This document shows, one piece after another, positions 17,634 to 27,143 of a DNA stretch of 64,000 nucleotides. Origin of the DNA: Aureliella helgolandensis (GTDB taxonomy: Bacteria; Planctomycetota; Planctomycetia; Pirellulales; Pirellulaceae); the NCBI RefSeq assembly GCF_007752135.1, contig NZ_CP036298.1, positions 8,052,501 through 8,116,500 of the forward strand, read 5' to 3'. Each line of letters opens with the position of its first letter. The stretch's first letter is position 1. The notes beneath the pieces were generated by a model. It ran no database searches. It saw only the letters and a program-made list of their open reading frames with translations, and was not told the DNA's origin. The position numbers and the translations under genes were made by a program.

Positions 17634-19475
17634 ATGTTGCGATCTAGCAATCGAAGTTCATCCTGCCGCTCTCGCGCCGGATTCACTCTAATCGAAGTCT
17701 TAATAGCGACGGCGGTCACGCTGCTGATGATGGTAGCGCTCGCCCGCATTTTCAAAGACATCGGCGACAGCATGCAGCAGGGGCGTTCTGCGCTGCAACT
17801 CAACAACAGCCTTCGATCGGTAGCGTATCGAGTGCGAACCGATCTCCAAAACTTAACGATCACCCCCAATCCACCTGCCGATGGCTCCACGGGCATGGGG
17901 TACATGCAATACTTCGATGGCCCTCAAACCGATTACTCGACGCTGCTGCTCAGCTCAGCCACGGGTGCCAATCGCATCGGTGATGTGGACGACATCTTCA
18001 TGGGGACCGCTCGCGCCGGAGACGTTTGGTACTCCGGTAAGGTCCCATTATTCGTCGTGAATGGCGACATCCCTCAACCCGACGACAATAATTCAAACGG
18101 CTCTCCGGACGATTTAGAAAACCTCATTTCCGTGGGCGCCCAGCACGCTGAGATCGTAATGTTTGTCGAGCCGGTCGTCGCAGGCAGTGGCGCGTACGAC
18201 AACCCTGCACGTGATATGAGCTATCTTGTCGCCAATCAGAACTTCTTTCAAGATAACGATGCCGACGGCTTCCCCGACGCCTATCGCCTGCACTACCGCA
18301 CCCTAATTATTCGACCAGACCTCAACTTACCCGCCAACGGATTGCTACCGGCCAATCCATCTGAAGGAATCTTCACGGTCGGCCCTCAGGGATCCATCAG
18401 GCTGCCCGACGGCAGCACCGCCACACTGCCTGACAGCATATGCGACATGTATCGCGTGCATGGCGTCTGCGATCTCTCGATGCGACGCGTCTACAATACT
18501 GGCGATGGACTGACGGGGGTCACCGATTACGTCGCGGCCAACAGCCTGGAAGACTTGATGAACCCCATCAATCGCTTTGCCCACGTGCAACTTCCGATGC
18601 CCAACGGCCTGACGACCATGCCACTGCTGGCACTCGGCGCACCCCTGGGCACCTCTCCTGCTTCGCTAGTGGGCTCGAGCTTTCTACACCCAGCCTACAC
18701 CTTGCTTGCCTCCCGAGCTGGTGAAGATGTACTGGGAACCGACTTGCTTGCCTTTGACATCAAGGGCTACGATCCTGGAGCCTTGACGTTGTTGACGGCA
18801 ATCGGCGGAAACGATATCACGCTAACCCCCAACGATCCGGGCTACCCCACCGCCATGGGCACCGGAGCCACTATTGCCGGGACGGGAGAGTTCGTCGACT
18901 TGGCCTGGGCCAGGAAGATTGACATGCACGCCGCCGCCCTCACCTCCTTGGGCAGCAGTATCACCTTCCCCGGCATTGCCGCCAGCATGAATGCTTGGAG
19001 CCCCTTGAGTGGTTATTCCTCAGCGAACTTCAGCTCCGGGTTTCCGTTCACCGACGCACTCTACAAGTCGGGACAAGTCGTGCAATCCTCCCCCACGAAC
19101 CTGCCGGTCTACCAACCCTCCTACGACACCTGGACCACGCGTTACGAAGGAGACGGAGCCCTGCAAATGGAAGTCAGCGGTAGCCGGGGCGTCACATCAG
19201 TTACCCTCCCTAGCTCCATTTCGCCCAATAGTGCGATCGGAGAGGGATGGCGACGACTCGGCGGAAACTATGTCATCGATGCTGGCACCGACGGGATTGA
19301 TAACAACTATAGCGCTTCCATCAACAATCGCGGAACCGATGACCTAACGGAAATGGAGACGTCCGCCCCATTCCCCATCCCACTACGTGGGCTGAAGGTC
19401 GAAATCCGAATGGAAGATCCCGCCACCCGCATCGTCAAACAAATGTCGGTGGTGCAAGAATTCGTATCGCAATAA
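17634..19475 (+). CDS. Prepilin-type N-terminal cleavage/methylation domain protein (PilW-like)
   Basis: 613 residues. The class III signal is textbook: basic leader ending RSRAG, then FTLIEVLIATAVTLLMMVAL, cleaved after Gly by prepilin peptidase with methylation of Phe. The mature body is much longer than a major pilin and resembles minor pseudopilins such as PilW/GspJ in its N-terminal third (GRSALQLNNSLRSVAYRVRTDL). The rest is a long beta-rich region with dates of low similarity and no known domain. AAGGAA 7 bp before the ATG supports the start. No other pilus assembly genes are adjacent, except perhaps the small gene that follows. Confidence 0.85.
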   Translation: MLRSSNRSSSCRSRAGFTLIEVLIATAVTLLMMVALARIFKDIGDSMQQGRSALQLNNSLRSVAYRVRTDLQNLTITPNPPADGSTGMGYMQYFDGPQTDYSTLLLSSATGANRIGDVDDIFMGTARAGDVWYSGKVPLFVVNGDIPQPDDNNSNGSPDDLENLISVGAQHAEIVMFVEPVVAGSGAYDNPARDMSYLVANQNFFQDNDADGFPDAYRLHYRTLIIRPDLNLPANGLLPANPSEGIFTVGPQGSIRLPDGSTATLPDSICDMYRVHGVCDLSMRRVYNTGDGLTGVTDYVAANSLEDLMNPINRFAHVQLPMPNGLTTMPLLALGAPLGTSPASLVGSSFLHPAYTLLASRAGEDVLGTDLLAFDIKGYDPGALTLLTAIGGNDITLTPNDPGYPTAMGTGATIAGTGEFVDLAWARKIDMHAAALTSLGSSITFPGIAASMNAWSPLSGYSSANFSSGFPFTDALYKSGQVVQSSPTNLPVYQPSYDTWTTRYEGDGALQMEVSGSRGVTSVTLPSSISPNSAIGEGWRRLGGNYVIDAGTDGIDNNYSASINNRGTDDLTEMETSAPFPIPLRGLKVEIRMEDPATRIVKQMSVVQEFVSQ

Positions 19476-19494
19476 GTCGCTGAAGTACTTCGAC

Positions 19495-19878
19495 ATGCAC
19501 ACGATTCGCCTTCGCAACCCTTGGACCGCAGACTGGCTAGAGACTCTCTCTCCAGCACAGCCTCGACAGTCAGTGGTCCTGTACGAACGCAAGTTCCACG
19601 CCCCAACCGGCCTTGAGCACTGCTCCGTCGAACTGGCCGTGGCCTGGCAGGATGCCCTCCCGGCAGCCCTCCGAATCCAGCTCAACGAGCGGTCGCTGCC
19701 TCTCCCTGCAGAACTCGCCCCCCTCTTGATCATTCCCATCTCCGGCCAGCTGCTGCCCTTCAACACGCTTCAACTTGAAATTGAACTGCCAGGCACGCTA
19801 TCTCGCCAATCCGCTGGTGATCCAGCCTGCCCGCCGCTCAGCACGCTTGCCGAGGTCACCCTTCGCATCGCTGACTAA
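19495..19878 (+). CDS. Hypothetical protein
   Basis: 127 residues: MHTIRLRNPWTADWLETLSP then a region with alternating hydrophobic residues (CSVELAVAWQDALPAALRIQ, ISGQLLPFNTLQLEIELPG) that suggests a small beta-sandwich. It starts 19 bp after the prepilin-like gene on the same strand, and no cysteine or catalytic motif is evident. The competing antisense frame lacks coding character. Function not recognised. Confidence 0.6.
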   Translation: MHTIRLRNPWTADWLETLSPAQPRQSVVLYERKFHAPTGLEHCSVELAVAWQDALPAALRIQLNERSLPLPAELAPLLIIPISGQLLPFNTLQLEIELPGTLSRQSAGDPACPPLSTLAEVTLRIAD

Positions 19879-20006
19879 CTCGCTCGCAACGAGTCATTGC
19901 ATCAGCCGACGGAGTCCGTATAGGGGAGTTTTGAAGTCCGGGTCAAACGGTTACAGTACATGAAAACAGATCTCGCAGACCGCTTCAATTGAATGCAGAT
20001 GGAACC

Positions 20007-21389
20007 ATGCACCTATTAGGTAAGTTCGGAATCCCATTTCCTCGTATGGCCCTTGCCACCTCTCTTGCAATACTCGGCTGTGGCCTCGTGGGCTGCAATC
20101 CGCAGCCCAAGGAGCAGGATTCAACGGCCGCCGAGCACTCGAAAGACGAGAGCCCCGCAACCTCCTCCGAGACACCCGACGCGTCGGCCGTCGACGCGAC
20201 TGCGTCCAACGAGGCAGCCGCCGAGGTCAAGCCGCTGGGCCCGCTGGAAATCGACCTCGCTAAACTACTCACAACCCAACTGACTCCAGAACAACTCGAT
20301 GAAGGCTGGGTCAGTCTGTTTGACGGGCAGTCCCTCCTTGGCTGGTTTGCCGTGGGAATTGCCAATTGGCACGTCCAAGATGGCGTCCTCTCAGTCAGCC
20401 AAGGGGAGCGAAGCTTTCTGTGCACCAGCTTCCAACTAAGAGATTTTGAGCTACAACTCGATTTCCGATCCGAGGCGACGACCAACAGTGGCGTGTTTCT
20501 TAGAACGAGCCCGCTACCGGAAGATGTAGCCACAGAAAGTCTTGAGCTGAACATTGCGCCGGCGGACAACCCCTTCCCAACGGGCAGTTTTGTCGAGCGC
20601 CAAAAGCTGGAACCTGAAGAGCTGGGCGAATTCGATGCCACCCAGTGGCACACCTACCGAGTTCGCCTCGATGGCGACCACATCACCGTCCACTTAGACG
20701 GCCAAGAAGTGATGAATTTCGAAGACTCACTGACTGCCGACCAAGGACACATCAGCTTGCAGTTCCGCGAGGGCAAAGTAGAGTTTCGAAATATCCTAAT
20801 GCGTCCCATCCATGCCCAGCCGCTGGCAACTGGAGAAGAGTGGGAGCAAGACTGGGTTGCATCCTCCAAAGAGGGAGCCGAGTTCTCCGTCACGGCTGAA
20901 GCGGACGGTCTGCAATTATCTGGCGGACTGGGGCAAGTCCAGTCCAAGCAAGCCTACGGTGACTTCTTCCTGCACGCGACCTACACGCTCGCCAAGCCTG
21001 AAGTCAACTCGGGAATTTTCTTTCGCTGCATTCCCGACGCAATGCTCGATGGATACGAATGCCAAGTCAATCATGCGGTCCTCAATGACGATCCCTCTCA
21101 ACCCGCCGATTCGGGCGCTGGCGCTATCTTCCGTCGACAGACAGCTCGGGTGGTCGTAGGCGACGGCACGACCCCCACCCACCTAGCTCTACTCGCTAGT
21201 GGCAACCAGATTGCCAGTTGGGTCAATGGAGTGCTAGTTGTCGATTTCCAAGACAACCGGGCTCCCGATGAAAACCCACGAAATGGCCTTCGCCTCGAGC
21301 CAGGCCCCATCTCCCTGCAAGGACACGACCCCACCACGCAAGTCACCTACCACAGCCTAGACATCAGCCAACTCTACCCCCCCAAGTAG
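20007..21389 (+). CDS. Lipoprotein with two DUF1080 (3-keto-disaccharide hydrolase) domains
   Basis: About 460 residues from the ATG at 20007 (a TTG lies 6 codons upstream). A signal peptide ends in the lipobox LVGC (Cys about 32 of this form), followed by a disordered Ser/Ala/Glu-rich linker. Domain one (about 95-270) starts EGWVSLFDGQSLLGWF and includes GVFLRTSPLP; domain two (about 275-460) includes DFFLHATYTLAKPEVNSGIF, DGYECQVNHAVLNDD and ends ISLQGHDPTTQVTYHSLDI. DUF1080 proteins are concanavalin-like beta sandwiches; some members hydrolyse 3-keto-glycosides. This places it among the surface glycan-handling proteins that planctomycetes expand. The stop codon lies in a CCCAAGTAGC repeat. 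Confidence 0.87.
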   Translation: MHLLGKFGIPFPRMALATSLAILGCGLVGCNPQPKEQDSTAAEHSKDESPATSSETPDASAVDATASNEAAAEVKPLGPLEIDLAKLLTTQLTPEQLDEGWVSLFDGQSLLGWFAVGIANWHVQDGVLSVSQGERSFLCTSFQLRDFELQLDFRSEATTNSGVFLRTSPLPEDVATESLELNIAPADNPFPTGSFVERQKLEPEELGEFDATQWHTYRVRLDGDHITVHLDGQEVMNFEDSLTADQGHISLQFREGKVEFRNILMRPIHAQPLATGEEWEQDWVASSKEGAEFSVTAEADGLQLSGGLGQVQSKQAYGDFFLHATYTLAKPEVNSGIFFRCIPDAMLDGYECQVNHAVLNDDPSQPADSGAGAIFRRQTARVVVGDGTTPTHLALLASGNQIASWVNGVLVVDFQDNRAPDENPRNGLRLEPGPISLQGHDPTTQVTYHSLDISQLYPPK

Positions 21390-21408
21390 CATGGGCCCCC
21401 GGCCCGTG
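21381..21408 (+). repeat. Short GC-rich repeat overlapping a stop codon
   Basis: CCCAAGTAGCATGGGCCCCC then GGCCCGTG. A related copy is at 38799-38828 (CCCCGTAGCTTGGCCCCCCG then GGCCGTG). Both sit at or just after the end of plus-strand genes, and the first supplies the TAG stop. Confidence 0.5.
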
Positions 21409-21735
21409 AAGAGTGAAGAGTGAACCGCAATAAGCGGCACTGCACGCCACTGATCTTGGAGTGCCGCCAGTTTGATCGTGCATCAAACTCGAGCCATGCC
21501 GAAGAGCTACTGTCCCGCGGCAGAGTCCGAGTGCTCCGGCGCCGTTCTGGAAAAGCCTGGCGCTGTCGCTTCCGTCCGGCTCCCCCGAGCGGCGCAACAA
21601 CTGGCGGCTACCAACACCGCACGCACTTTGCCAGCGGACCGTCGCTTCGGTCCTACCCCGAAGGAATCGACCTTTCTTCCGCGACTCAAGTGAATCAAGC
21701 TCGTATCGAAGCAAGGCTGTATCAGCCCCTAACAA
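21409..21735. other. Intergenic region between convergent genes
   Basis: About 330 bp between the DUF1080 lipoprotein and a minus-strand lipoprotein gene. I saw no terminator with a T-run, and the short frames here have no support. Confidence 0.4.
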
Positions 21736-22380
21736 TTACTTCTTAAATTGGCGATCTACAAAGCGTTCGAGTGACGTCCGCTGATCGACGTTGACGACCA
21801 AGTGATCCCCTGGTTGCAAAGCATAGTTCTGCCCAAGACTCGTCACCTTGCCATCATCGTCGGTGCGAGCATCCAGACGCGTCGGCGGTTGGCCTTCGCC
21901 CATGGGCCGCATGATCGAAATCGCCAGATGGCCAAATCGCTTGTGCAAGGACGCTTCTTGAACAATATCCTCCACGAACAAGGCGCGGTCTACCGGCAAC
22001 GGAATACTCTCCAAATGCCGCCCATCATCCCGCACCTCGAGCACCACACGTGGCTTGCCGTCGGCGGCCGGCTCTACCGGTGAGGGCATCCCGCCAGGAG
22101 GAATTTGGTACCCCTGAGCTTGCAACAAGCTGATATCCAACGAGGGAGTGCGAGGCTTTCCCATGAACGCTTCCATAGTCACGCAACCAGTGTGCGGGAG
22201 CGAGAATACCCCCATCAAGATCAGCCCCAGAAAACGCCGTCCCCAAGTAGCCCTGCGAAACGCCTCAACCAACAAGGAACGACATGAGTTGCACATAGAA
22301 AGTAATCCATTCAAAGCTAGCATCGCCTCAGTTGGCAAGCCCAATGAGTTGACGATTGATTCCAGTTCTAGCTTCGACAT
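21736..22380 (-). CDS. Putative lipoprotein, SLBB-like C-terminus
   Basis: 214 residues from the first ATG, but the exported form probably begins later, since the hydrophobic stretch FLGLILMGVFSLPHTGC with a lipobox-like TGC is preceded by about 45 residues. After the Cys, the chain contains PRVVLEVRDDGRHLES, then VEDIVQEASLHKRFGHLAIS and ends ALQPGDHLVVNVDQRTSLER. The pattern of a short beta-grasp block ending in PGDHLVV resembles the SLBB domains of polysaccharide export proteins, but this is a weak similarity judged by eye. It lies 58 bp downstream of the ABC-2 permease gene on the same strand. Confidence 0.6.
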   Translation of the reverse strand: MSKLELESIVNSLGLPTEAMLALNGLLSMCNSCRSLLVEAFRRATWGRRFLGLILMGVFSLPHTGCVTMEAFMGKPRTPSLDISLLQAQGYQIPPGGMPSPVEPAADGKPRVVLEVRDDGRHLESIPLPVDRALFVEDIVQEASLHKRFGHLAISIMRPMGEGQPPTRLDARTDDDGKVTSLGQNYALQPGDHLVVNVDQRTSLERFVDRQFKK

Positions 22381-22438
22381 TCGGAACTTGAGAAATTCAC
22401 TCCAAGTCGGAAAATTCTGCCTAATCGCGCAACTCGAC

Positions 22439-24079
22439 CTAGCGACCAGTCATTCCCCAGCGATTGCGCAGTAGGGTTGCAACGACGGCGAGCATACCGG
22501 CAATGGCTAGCAAAGTGCTCGCAATATAGAGGCATACCAACTTCCAGTCGCCGATGGCCCCTCCCTCAGCCAGGTTCTCATGAATATTCGCATCCAGGGG
22601 AACCCAGAAGACCGCCATCAGCGGACTCATCGCTCCCACCAGCTTGAGCACGCCAAGGTAGGGACCAGCATCGACCAAGTTCGTAGCTATGAACCAGGCC
22701 GCCACAGGTAGGAAGTAGAGTACGATCAATACCGAATAGCTGGCCAACAGAGCCGTCGACGTTTTCTTACAGAGTGTCGAGCACAGCAGGGCGCTTAGTG
22801 AGTTAAAGATAGCGGCGATCAGCACGATTGCGAAAAAGGTCAACACGGCGAGCCAATTGGAGCCGAAGCGCCCCATCGCCAGCAGAAATGCTAGCACCAT
22901 GGGCCACATGAGAAACATCGTCAACACATAGGAGACACGAAAGCCGGCCAGCAACTTACCCCACAGGATCTGCCAAGGCTGCAGGACCGTGGTCAGCAGC
23001 AGTTCCAAAGTCTGCCGCTCTCTTTCACTCGTCAAAGCCCCGGCAGAAAAAACGGGTGCCACCAGAATATTGAAAACGAGTACGTAGCAGAGATACCAGG
23101 GACAATGCCACGGAAAGATAAACAGAAAGAACGCCATCAAAGGGATTGCGAGCAACATGCTAATTTGAATCACCAAGCGGAGCATTAGCGTGCCCTGACT
23201 GAATAGCTCCGCGTGGATTTCTTTATCGTATACGGGATTGGCGGAATCCTTCATCAACGCGGTGCGCCGCGGGGGAGCAAACAAGCGATCCGGGAATTGG
23301 TCGCGTTGAATAATCATCCCAATCGCATGCTTCGACTCCTCCTCCAAATCGACCACATCCTTCCCCTCGCTACCCACATCGGGCGGATACAAGAGTCGAC
23401 GCGCCGTCCAAGCACACAAGACCCAACTGATCGTCAAATAGATGGGAGGTAAGATGAGTGTGGCGATATTGAGTCGCAAACTACCACTGCTCTCCAAGGC
23501 GCGCCAAAAAATGGCTCCGACAATCACAATCGGGAGAATGACCAAGTAGGACACGACCAGCGATGAGCTCGTCCGTTGAAAGCGGCAGCTGCAAGCTAGC
23601 CCGATCGAACCAAATAACACAATCGAGATCATCAGCCAAAGATAGGCTCCCCAGACCTCATACACACTAACGCCCCCCAAAGGCAGAGCGAGCATGATAA
23701 TAGGGAGCGAAGCGATAATCAGCACCACGAGGTGCGTCAGCGAAGCCACCATTTTTCCAATCACGATTGCCCACGGACGCAATGGACTGGCTAACAACAT
23801 CTCGTAGGTTTTGCGTTCCTTTTCACCGCTGATCGCACCAGCAGCAAACGTGGGTGCCATCAACGAGGCCAAGACATACTGGCCCAAGAAAAAGAAATCG
23901 ACCAATTGCCGCGCCGCAGAGGGATCGCTCGACAGGTCAACGCGTTGCCCTGATGGATAGGCAACTAGCAACACCAACCCCAGCACAACTTGATAGAGCA
24001 ACAGCAATACAAACGCGCTGTTGGCGCGCAAGTTGGTTAGCAGTTCTCGTTGCAGAACAGGGTTTTCAAGAAGCAACAT
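22439..24079 (-). CDS. ABC-2 type transporter permease, duplicated
   Basis: 546 residues with about twelve hydrophobic segments in two similar halves. Half one includes FAAGAISGEKERKTYEMLLA and SPLRPWAIVIGKMVASL; half two repeats the same theme at GALTSERERQTLELLLT and VLQPWQILWGKLLAGF. These glutamate-rich coupling helices are the hallmark of ABC-2 permeases, which are moved by a separate ATPase. So the protein is a fused pair of permease subunits. No ATPase gene is adjacent; the one in this window at 58.9 kb is a possible but unproven partner. Substrate unknown; relatives are often linked to gliding or sodium export annotation. Confidence 0.85.
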   Translation of the reverse strand: MLLLENPVLQRELLTNLRANSAFVLLLLYQVVLGLVLLVAYPSGQRVDLSSDPSAARQLVDFFFLGQYVLASLMAPTFAAGAISGEKERKTYEMLLASPLRPWAIVIGKMVASLTHLVVLIIASLPIIMLALPLGGVSVYEVWGAYLWLMISIVLFGSIGLACSCRFQRTSSSLVVSYLVILPIVIVGAIFWRALESSGSLRLNIATLILPPIYLTISWVLCAWTARRLLYPPDVGSEGKDVVDLEEESKHAIGMIIQRDQFPDRLFAPPRRTALMKDSANPVYDKEIHAELFSQGTLMLRLVIQISMLLAIPLMAFFLFIFPWHCPWYLCYVLVFNILVAPVFSAGALTSERERQTLELLLTTVLQPWQILWGKLLAGFRVSYVLTMFLMWPMVLAFLLAMGRFGSNWLAVLTFFAIVLIAAIFNSLSALLCSTLCKKTSTALLASYSVLIVLYFLPVAAWFIATNLVDAGPYLGVLKLVGAMSPLMAVFWVPLDANIHENLAEGGAIGDWKLVCLYIASTLLAIAGMLAVVATLLRNRWGMTGR

Positions 24080-24181
24080 TGAGGCGGCATTTTAGAAGAG
24101 GTTGCACGGGCTCCCCCCAATCTATCCTTTGCACCCCCAGCAAACCACTACCCTGGCCAACCACCTCGCCGAGTCAAGATA

Positions 24182-24895
24182 TTAAGCCACTTCCACTTCC
24201 GCCGCAGCCCAACGCAGGCAGTACCCACTGCCACGCACTGTATGAATCAAATTGGCGGTAGTCTGATCTTCAATCTTCGCCCGCAAACGGTTGATATGAA
24301 CCTCGATCACATTGGTTACCCCTTCCCATTCAGGGTTCCACAAGAACTCGCACAACATGCGACGCGTCACCACTTTCGACTGGTTGCGCATCAACAGTTC
24401 TAGGATTCGGAATTCGGTGGGCGTCAACGCAATCTGCTTCCCATCGCGAACGGCTCGCCGCGCGGTTAGATCAATCGCCAGAGGTCCCACCTCGATATAG
24501 GAACTCGGGCGCGATTTGGAACGCACCAAAGAAACTTCGACGCGCGCCAACAACTCTCGCATCGTGAATGGTTTGATCACGAAATCGTCGGCACCGGACT
24601 CGATCCCCATCACCCGTTCCGCTCGAAACTCCAGCGGGGTAAGTAACAAAATGCTAGCGTTCTCATTGGACTCACGAATGCATCGCAGCACGCCGAGCCC
24701 CGAATCGTCATCGAGGGCAAGATCAATCAAGATAATAGGAAAACTGTCAGATTGAGCCAAAGCAGCCGCTTCCTTGGCAGAATTGGCCAGAATGCAGTCA
24801 TAGCCATGATCGGCAAGTCCTGTCGATATCGCTCTGCCCAGGATCGGTTCATCCTCCACGACGAGTACCTTTACACTCTCCAATGGTCTGTTCAT
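24182..24895 (-). CDS. OmpR/PhoB-family response regulator
   Basis: 237 residues. The receiver domain (about 7-125) has the acidic pair in VVEDEP (residues 14-15), the phosphorylated Asp in LIDLALDD (about 58), the Thr in LLLTPLEF and the Lys in DDFVIKPF. The C-terminal winged-helix domain (about 135-232) reads ALTPTEFRILELLMRNQSKV and VTNVIEVHINRLRAKIED with IHTVRGSGYCLRW, i.e. a DNA-binding transcription regulator. There is no histidine kinase gene next to it, so it is an orphan regulator whose signal is unknown. The start ATG at 24895 is the natural one for the MNRPLESVKVLVVED N-terminus. Confidence 0.95.
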   Translation of the reverse strand: MNRPLESVKVLVVEDEPILGRAISTGLADHGYDCILANSAKEAAALAQSDSFPIILIDLALDDDSGLGVLRCIRESNENASILLLTPLEFRAERVMGIESGADDFVIKPFTMRELLARVEVSLVRSKSRPSSYIEVGPLAIDLTARRAVRDGKQIALTPTEFRILELLMRNQSKVVTRRMLCEFLWNPEWEGVTNVIEVHINRLRAKIEDQTTANLIHTVRGSGYCLRWAAAEVEVA

Positions 24896-25186
24896 GATGG
24901 GGTGACGATCGTTCGAGGGAAATTGTTTTTAGTCCATTGCTACTAACCCTAGTTCACACAAACCGGATCGGTCAAATTCAGAATTCTTTCGAATTTATAG
25001 CAACGGCATGCTTCCTGAACTTTCCGCCAGACTCGCGATTCGAATTCCGAAAAAGAACTACAAAACTGAACCGGCGAAACCAGAAATCAGGGACGTTGCC
25101 GTCGACGGAATTGGAAACCAACCCTCAGCCCCCCTTGCTTCTCCCCCGGCTTGCGGACTTGTCGGAATAGTCACCCGTCGATGGCG

Positions 25187-25310
25187 ATTTGAAGAAATCG
25201 TTACCCGCGACGTGAGCATGGAGAGGCGGTTGCTGCAACGGGGCAATTTAGGGGTACCACCTTGGCGGCAATACTGAAAACGCTCTGAAATCAACAAGCC
25301 ATTACGGGGG
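25187..25310 (+). repeat. Degenerate copy of dispersed element
   Basis: GAAATCGTTACCCGCGACGT then GAGCATGGAGAGG, TTTAGGGGTACC, ACTGAAAACGCTCT and ATCAACAAGCC, in the same order as in the intact copy (GAAATAGTTACCCGCCGCGT ... TTAGGGGTACTT ... ATCAACAGCCC). Confidence 0.6.
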
Positions 25311-25438
25311 TTGAGAAGCCTAGCGTGATCCACTGACTCTTCAGGTAACCTACCCTGCCACAGGGAGAACGGGACCCCAAATTTCCAATTGCGCGAAATT
25401 AAGATTCCGTAAACGCGCGAGCGGCTTGTCCAACGAAC

Positions 25439-25500
25439 AACCCGCCGTGCGTGCAAGGAATAAGGGGACGCCGCTACAGTGAGTTTCGGGGGGCGACTCT
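25439..25500 (+). repeat. Degenerate copy of dispersed element
   Basis: AACCCGCCGTGCGTGCAAGG then AATAAGGGGACGCCGCTACA. The second part matches ATAAGTGGTCGCCACTGCAG of the intact copy and GGCGACGGCCGCTACAGCG of the copy at 63309. Confidence 0.6.
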
Positions 25501-25811
25501 CGCGTTAAACCCGCGATCGCGATTAAACAGCCAAGCTGCAAACCAGCGAGCAAAGGCAAAGAAACGGCTGCCGATTTTACGAATGCGGAATTAAAATACT
25601 TCCGCGGATGCAGGGACCTTCCGCCCCACGCTTGCGACTAGACAACACACACGAATCACATGCAACTGGATTGCGACGGACAGAATCCACAAGCTGCCTG
25701 GCGGTCGGCTTGCCCTTGCCTGCCACACCTGAACCGCAAAGTCCAGATAGGCCGCGCGCCGATCGTTAGTGCCGCAGAGCCCCCGCGCGTGCCCCAAGCA
25801 ACCTTCCTGCT

Positions 25812-27140
25812 CTACTCCTCTGGAGATGCGGTGGTTCTCAATCGCTCGCGAATCGCTTCCAATCGCTTGGTGTGATCCCCCTCCCACCCCCGGTTGGTCG
25901 GCTCATAAAAAGTACGGTCTACCCCCAAGTAGTCTTGGTCAACAACTCCATCTGGAGAGTTATGCGAGTACTGGTACCCCACGCCATGCCCCAATTCGGC
26001 CGCTCCTCGATAGTGTCCGTCGCGGAGGTGAACTGGAACTGGAAGCAATTTCCCATCACGGACCTCTCGCCGGGCGGCGCCGATGGCGACGGTGGCTGCA
26101 TTGCTCTTCTCAGTGCAGGCCAAGTAGAGGACAGCCTGTGAAAGAGTAAGCTGGCATTCTGGTAAGCCGACGAACTCGCAAGCCTGCGCCGCGGCCATGG
26201 CAAGCACCAGAGCCTGCGGGTCGGCGTTGCCGACATCTTCGCTGGCGAGAATAATCAGTCGGCGACAGATATACCGCACATCCTCCCCGGCTTCCAACAT
26301 TCGCGCCAACCAGTACAGGGCCGCATCGGGATCACTGCCACGAATACTTTTGATTAATGCACTCGACACATCGTAGTGTTCATCCCCTGCCCCATCGTAC
26401 TGCAGCGTCTTCTGCTGCATCGACTCCCGCAGCAAACTCTGCGTCAACTGAACAGGTTGAGTTTTGGTTGACAGTACGGCTACCTCCAGCACCCCCAGTG
26501 CCCGGCGAGCGTCCCCTTCGCAAGCGGTCGCCAAGTACTCCAGAGCACCGGCCTCGCATTGGGTTCGGATTTCACCGAGACCGCGCGCCCGATCCTCTAA
26601 GGCACGTTGCAGTAGCTGCGTAATGTCCTCAGTACTCAGTGGTTGAAACTGAAACACTTGGCTACGACTGAGCAAAGCTCCGTTCACGGCAAAAAAGGGA
26701 TTGCTGGTCGTTGCGCCAATCAGCGTCACGATCCCCTCCTCCACATCCGGTAGCAGAGCGTCCTGCTGCGCACGATTGAAGCGGTGTATCTCATCCACAA
26801 ACAACAGCGGTCGCGGGCTGCCTGTAGCGACGGCATCGCGTGCGCGCGTCAAGATCTCGCGCAGGTCTTTCACTCCACTGGTCACGGCGCTGATGGGCAT
26901 CAGCTTGCCACCCGTTTCCACCGCCAGGAGATGCGCGAGCGTTGTCTTGCCGGTTCCCGGCGGACCATACAGCAGCACGCTACTCAAACGCCGCGCATCA
27001 ATCAACCGCCGCAGCAGCTTGCCTTCTCCTAAGAAGTGCGATTGCCCACTGAACTCGGACAAACTGCGTGGCCGCATGCGGGCGGCCAAAGGCAAATTGC
27101 GCTGTAAGTTCTCTGCTTCCTGAGCTGCAAACAAATCCAC
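25812..27140 (-). CDS. rarA: Replication-associated recombination protein A (RarA/MgsA AAA+ ATPase)
   Basis: 442 residues, the family's usual length. RarA acts at stalled or broken replication forks. The N-terminus carries the clamp-binding-like LFAAQ motif and MRPRSLSEFSGQSHFLG; Walker A is LLYGPPGTGKTTLAHLLA (about 57-65), Walker B is LLFVDEIHRFNRAQQD, and the arginine-finger/sensor region includes GATTSNPFFAVNGALLSRS. The C-terminal MgsA domain is present (KSIRGSDPDAALYWLARML, ASEDVGNADPQALVLAMAA). The start is GTG at 27140 with AGGAGGAG 9-16 bp upstream; that site lies inside the end of the upstream gene, which stops 3 bp before, so translation should be coupled. Confidence 0.97.
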   Translation of the reverse strand: MDLFAAQEAENLQRNLPLAARMRPRSLSEFSGQSHFLGEGKLLRRLIDARRLSSVLLYGPPGTGKTTLAHLLAVETGGKLMPISAVTSGVKDLREILTRARDAVATGSPRPLLFVDEIHRFNRAQQDALLPDVEEGIVTLIGATTSNPFFAVNGALLSRSQVFQFQPLSTEDITQLLQRALEDRARGLGEIRTQCEAGALEYLATACEGDARRALGVLEVAVLSTKTQPVQLTQSLLRESMQQKTLQYDGAGDEHYDVSSALIKSIRGSDPDAALYWLARMLEAGEDVRYICRRLIILASEDVGNADPQALVLAMAAAQACEFVGLPECQLTLSQAVLYLACTEKSNAATVAIGAARREVRDGKLLPVPVHLRDGHYRGAAELGHGVGYQYSHNSPDGVVDQDYLGVDRTFYEPTNRGWEGDHTKRLEAIRERLRTTASPEE

Positions 27141-27143
27141 CGC

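Larger units (their letters stand above)
24896..25811. other. Long intergenic region with decayed repeats
   Basis: About 915 bp upstream of the response regulator and downstream of rarA, both on the minus strand. At least two decayed copies of the dispersed element are present (25187-25310 and 25439-25500). No frame looks coding on either strand, and no tRNA or intrinsic terminator was found. Confidence 0.6.
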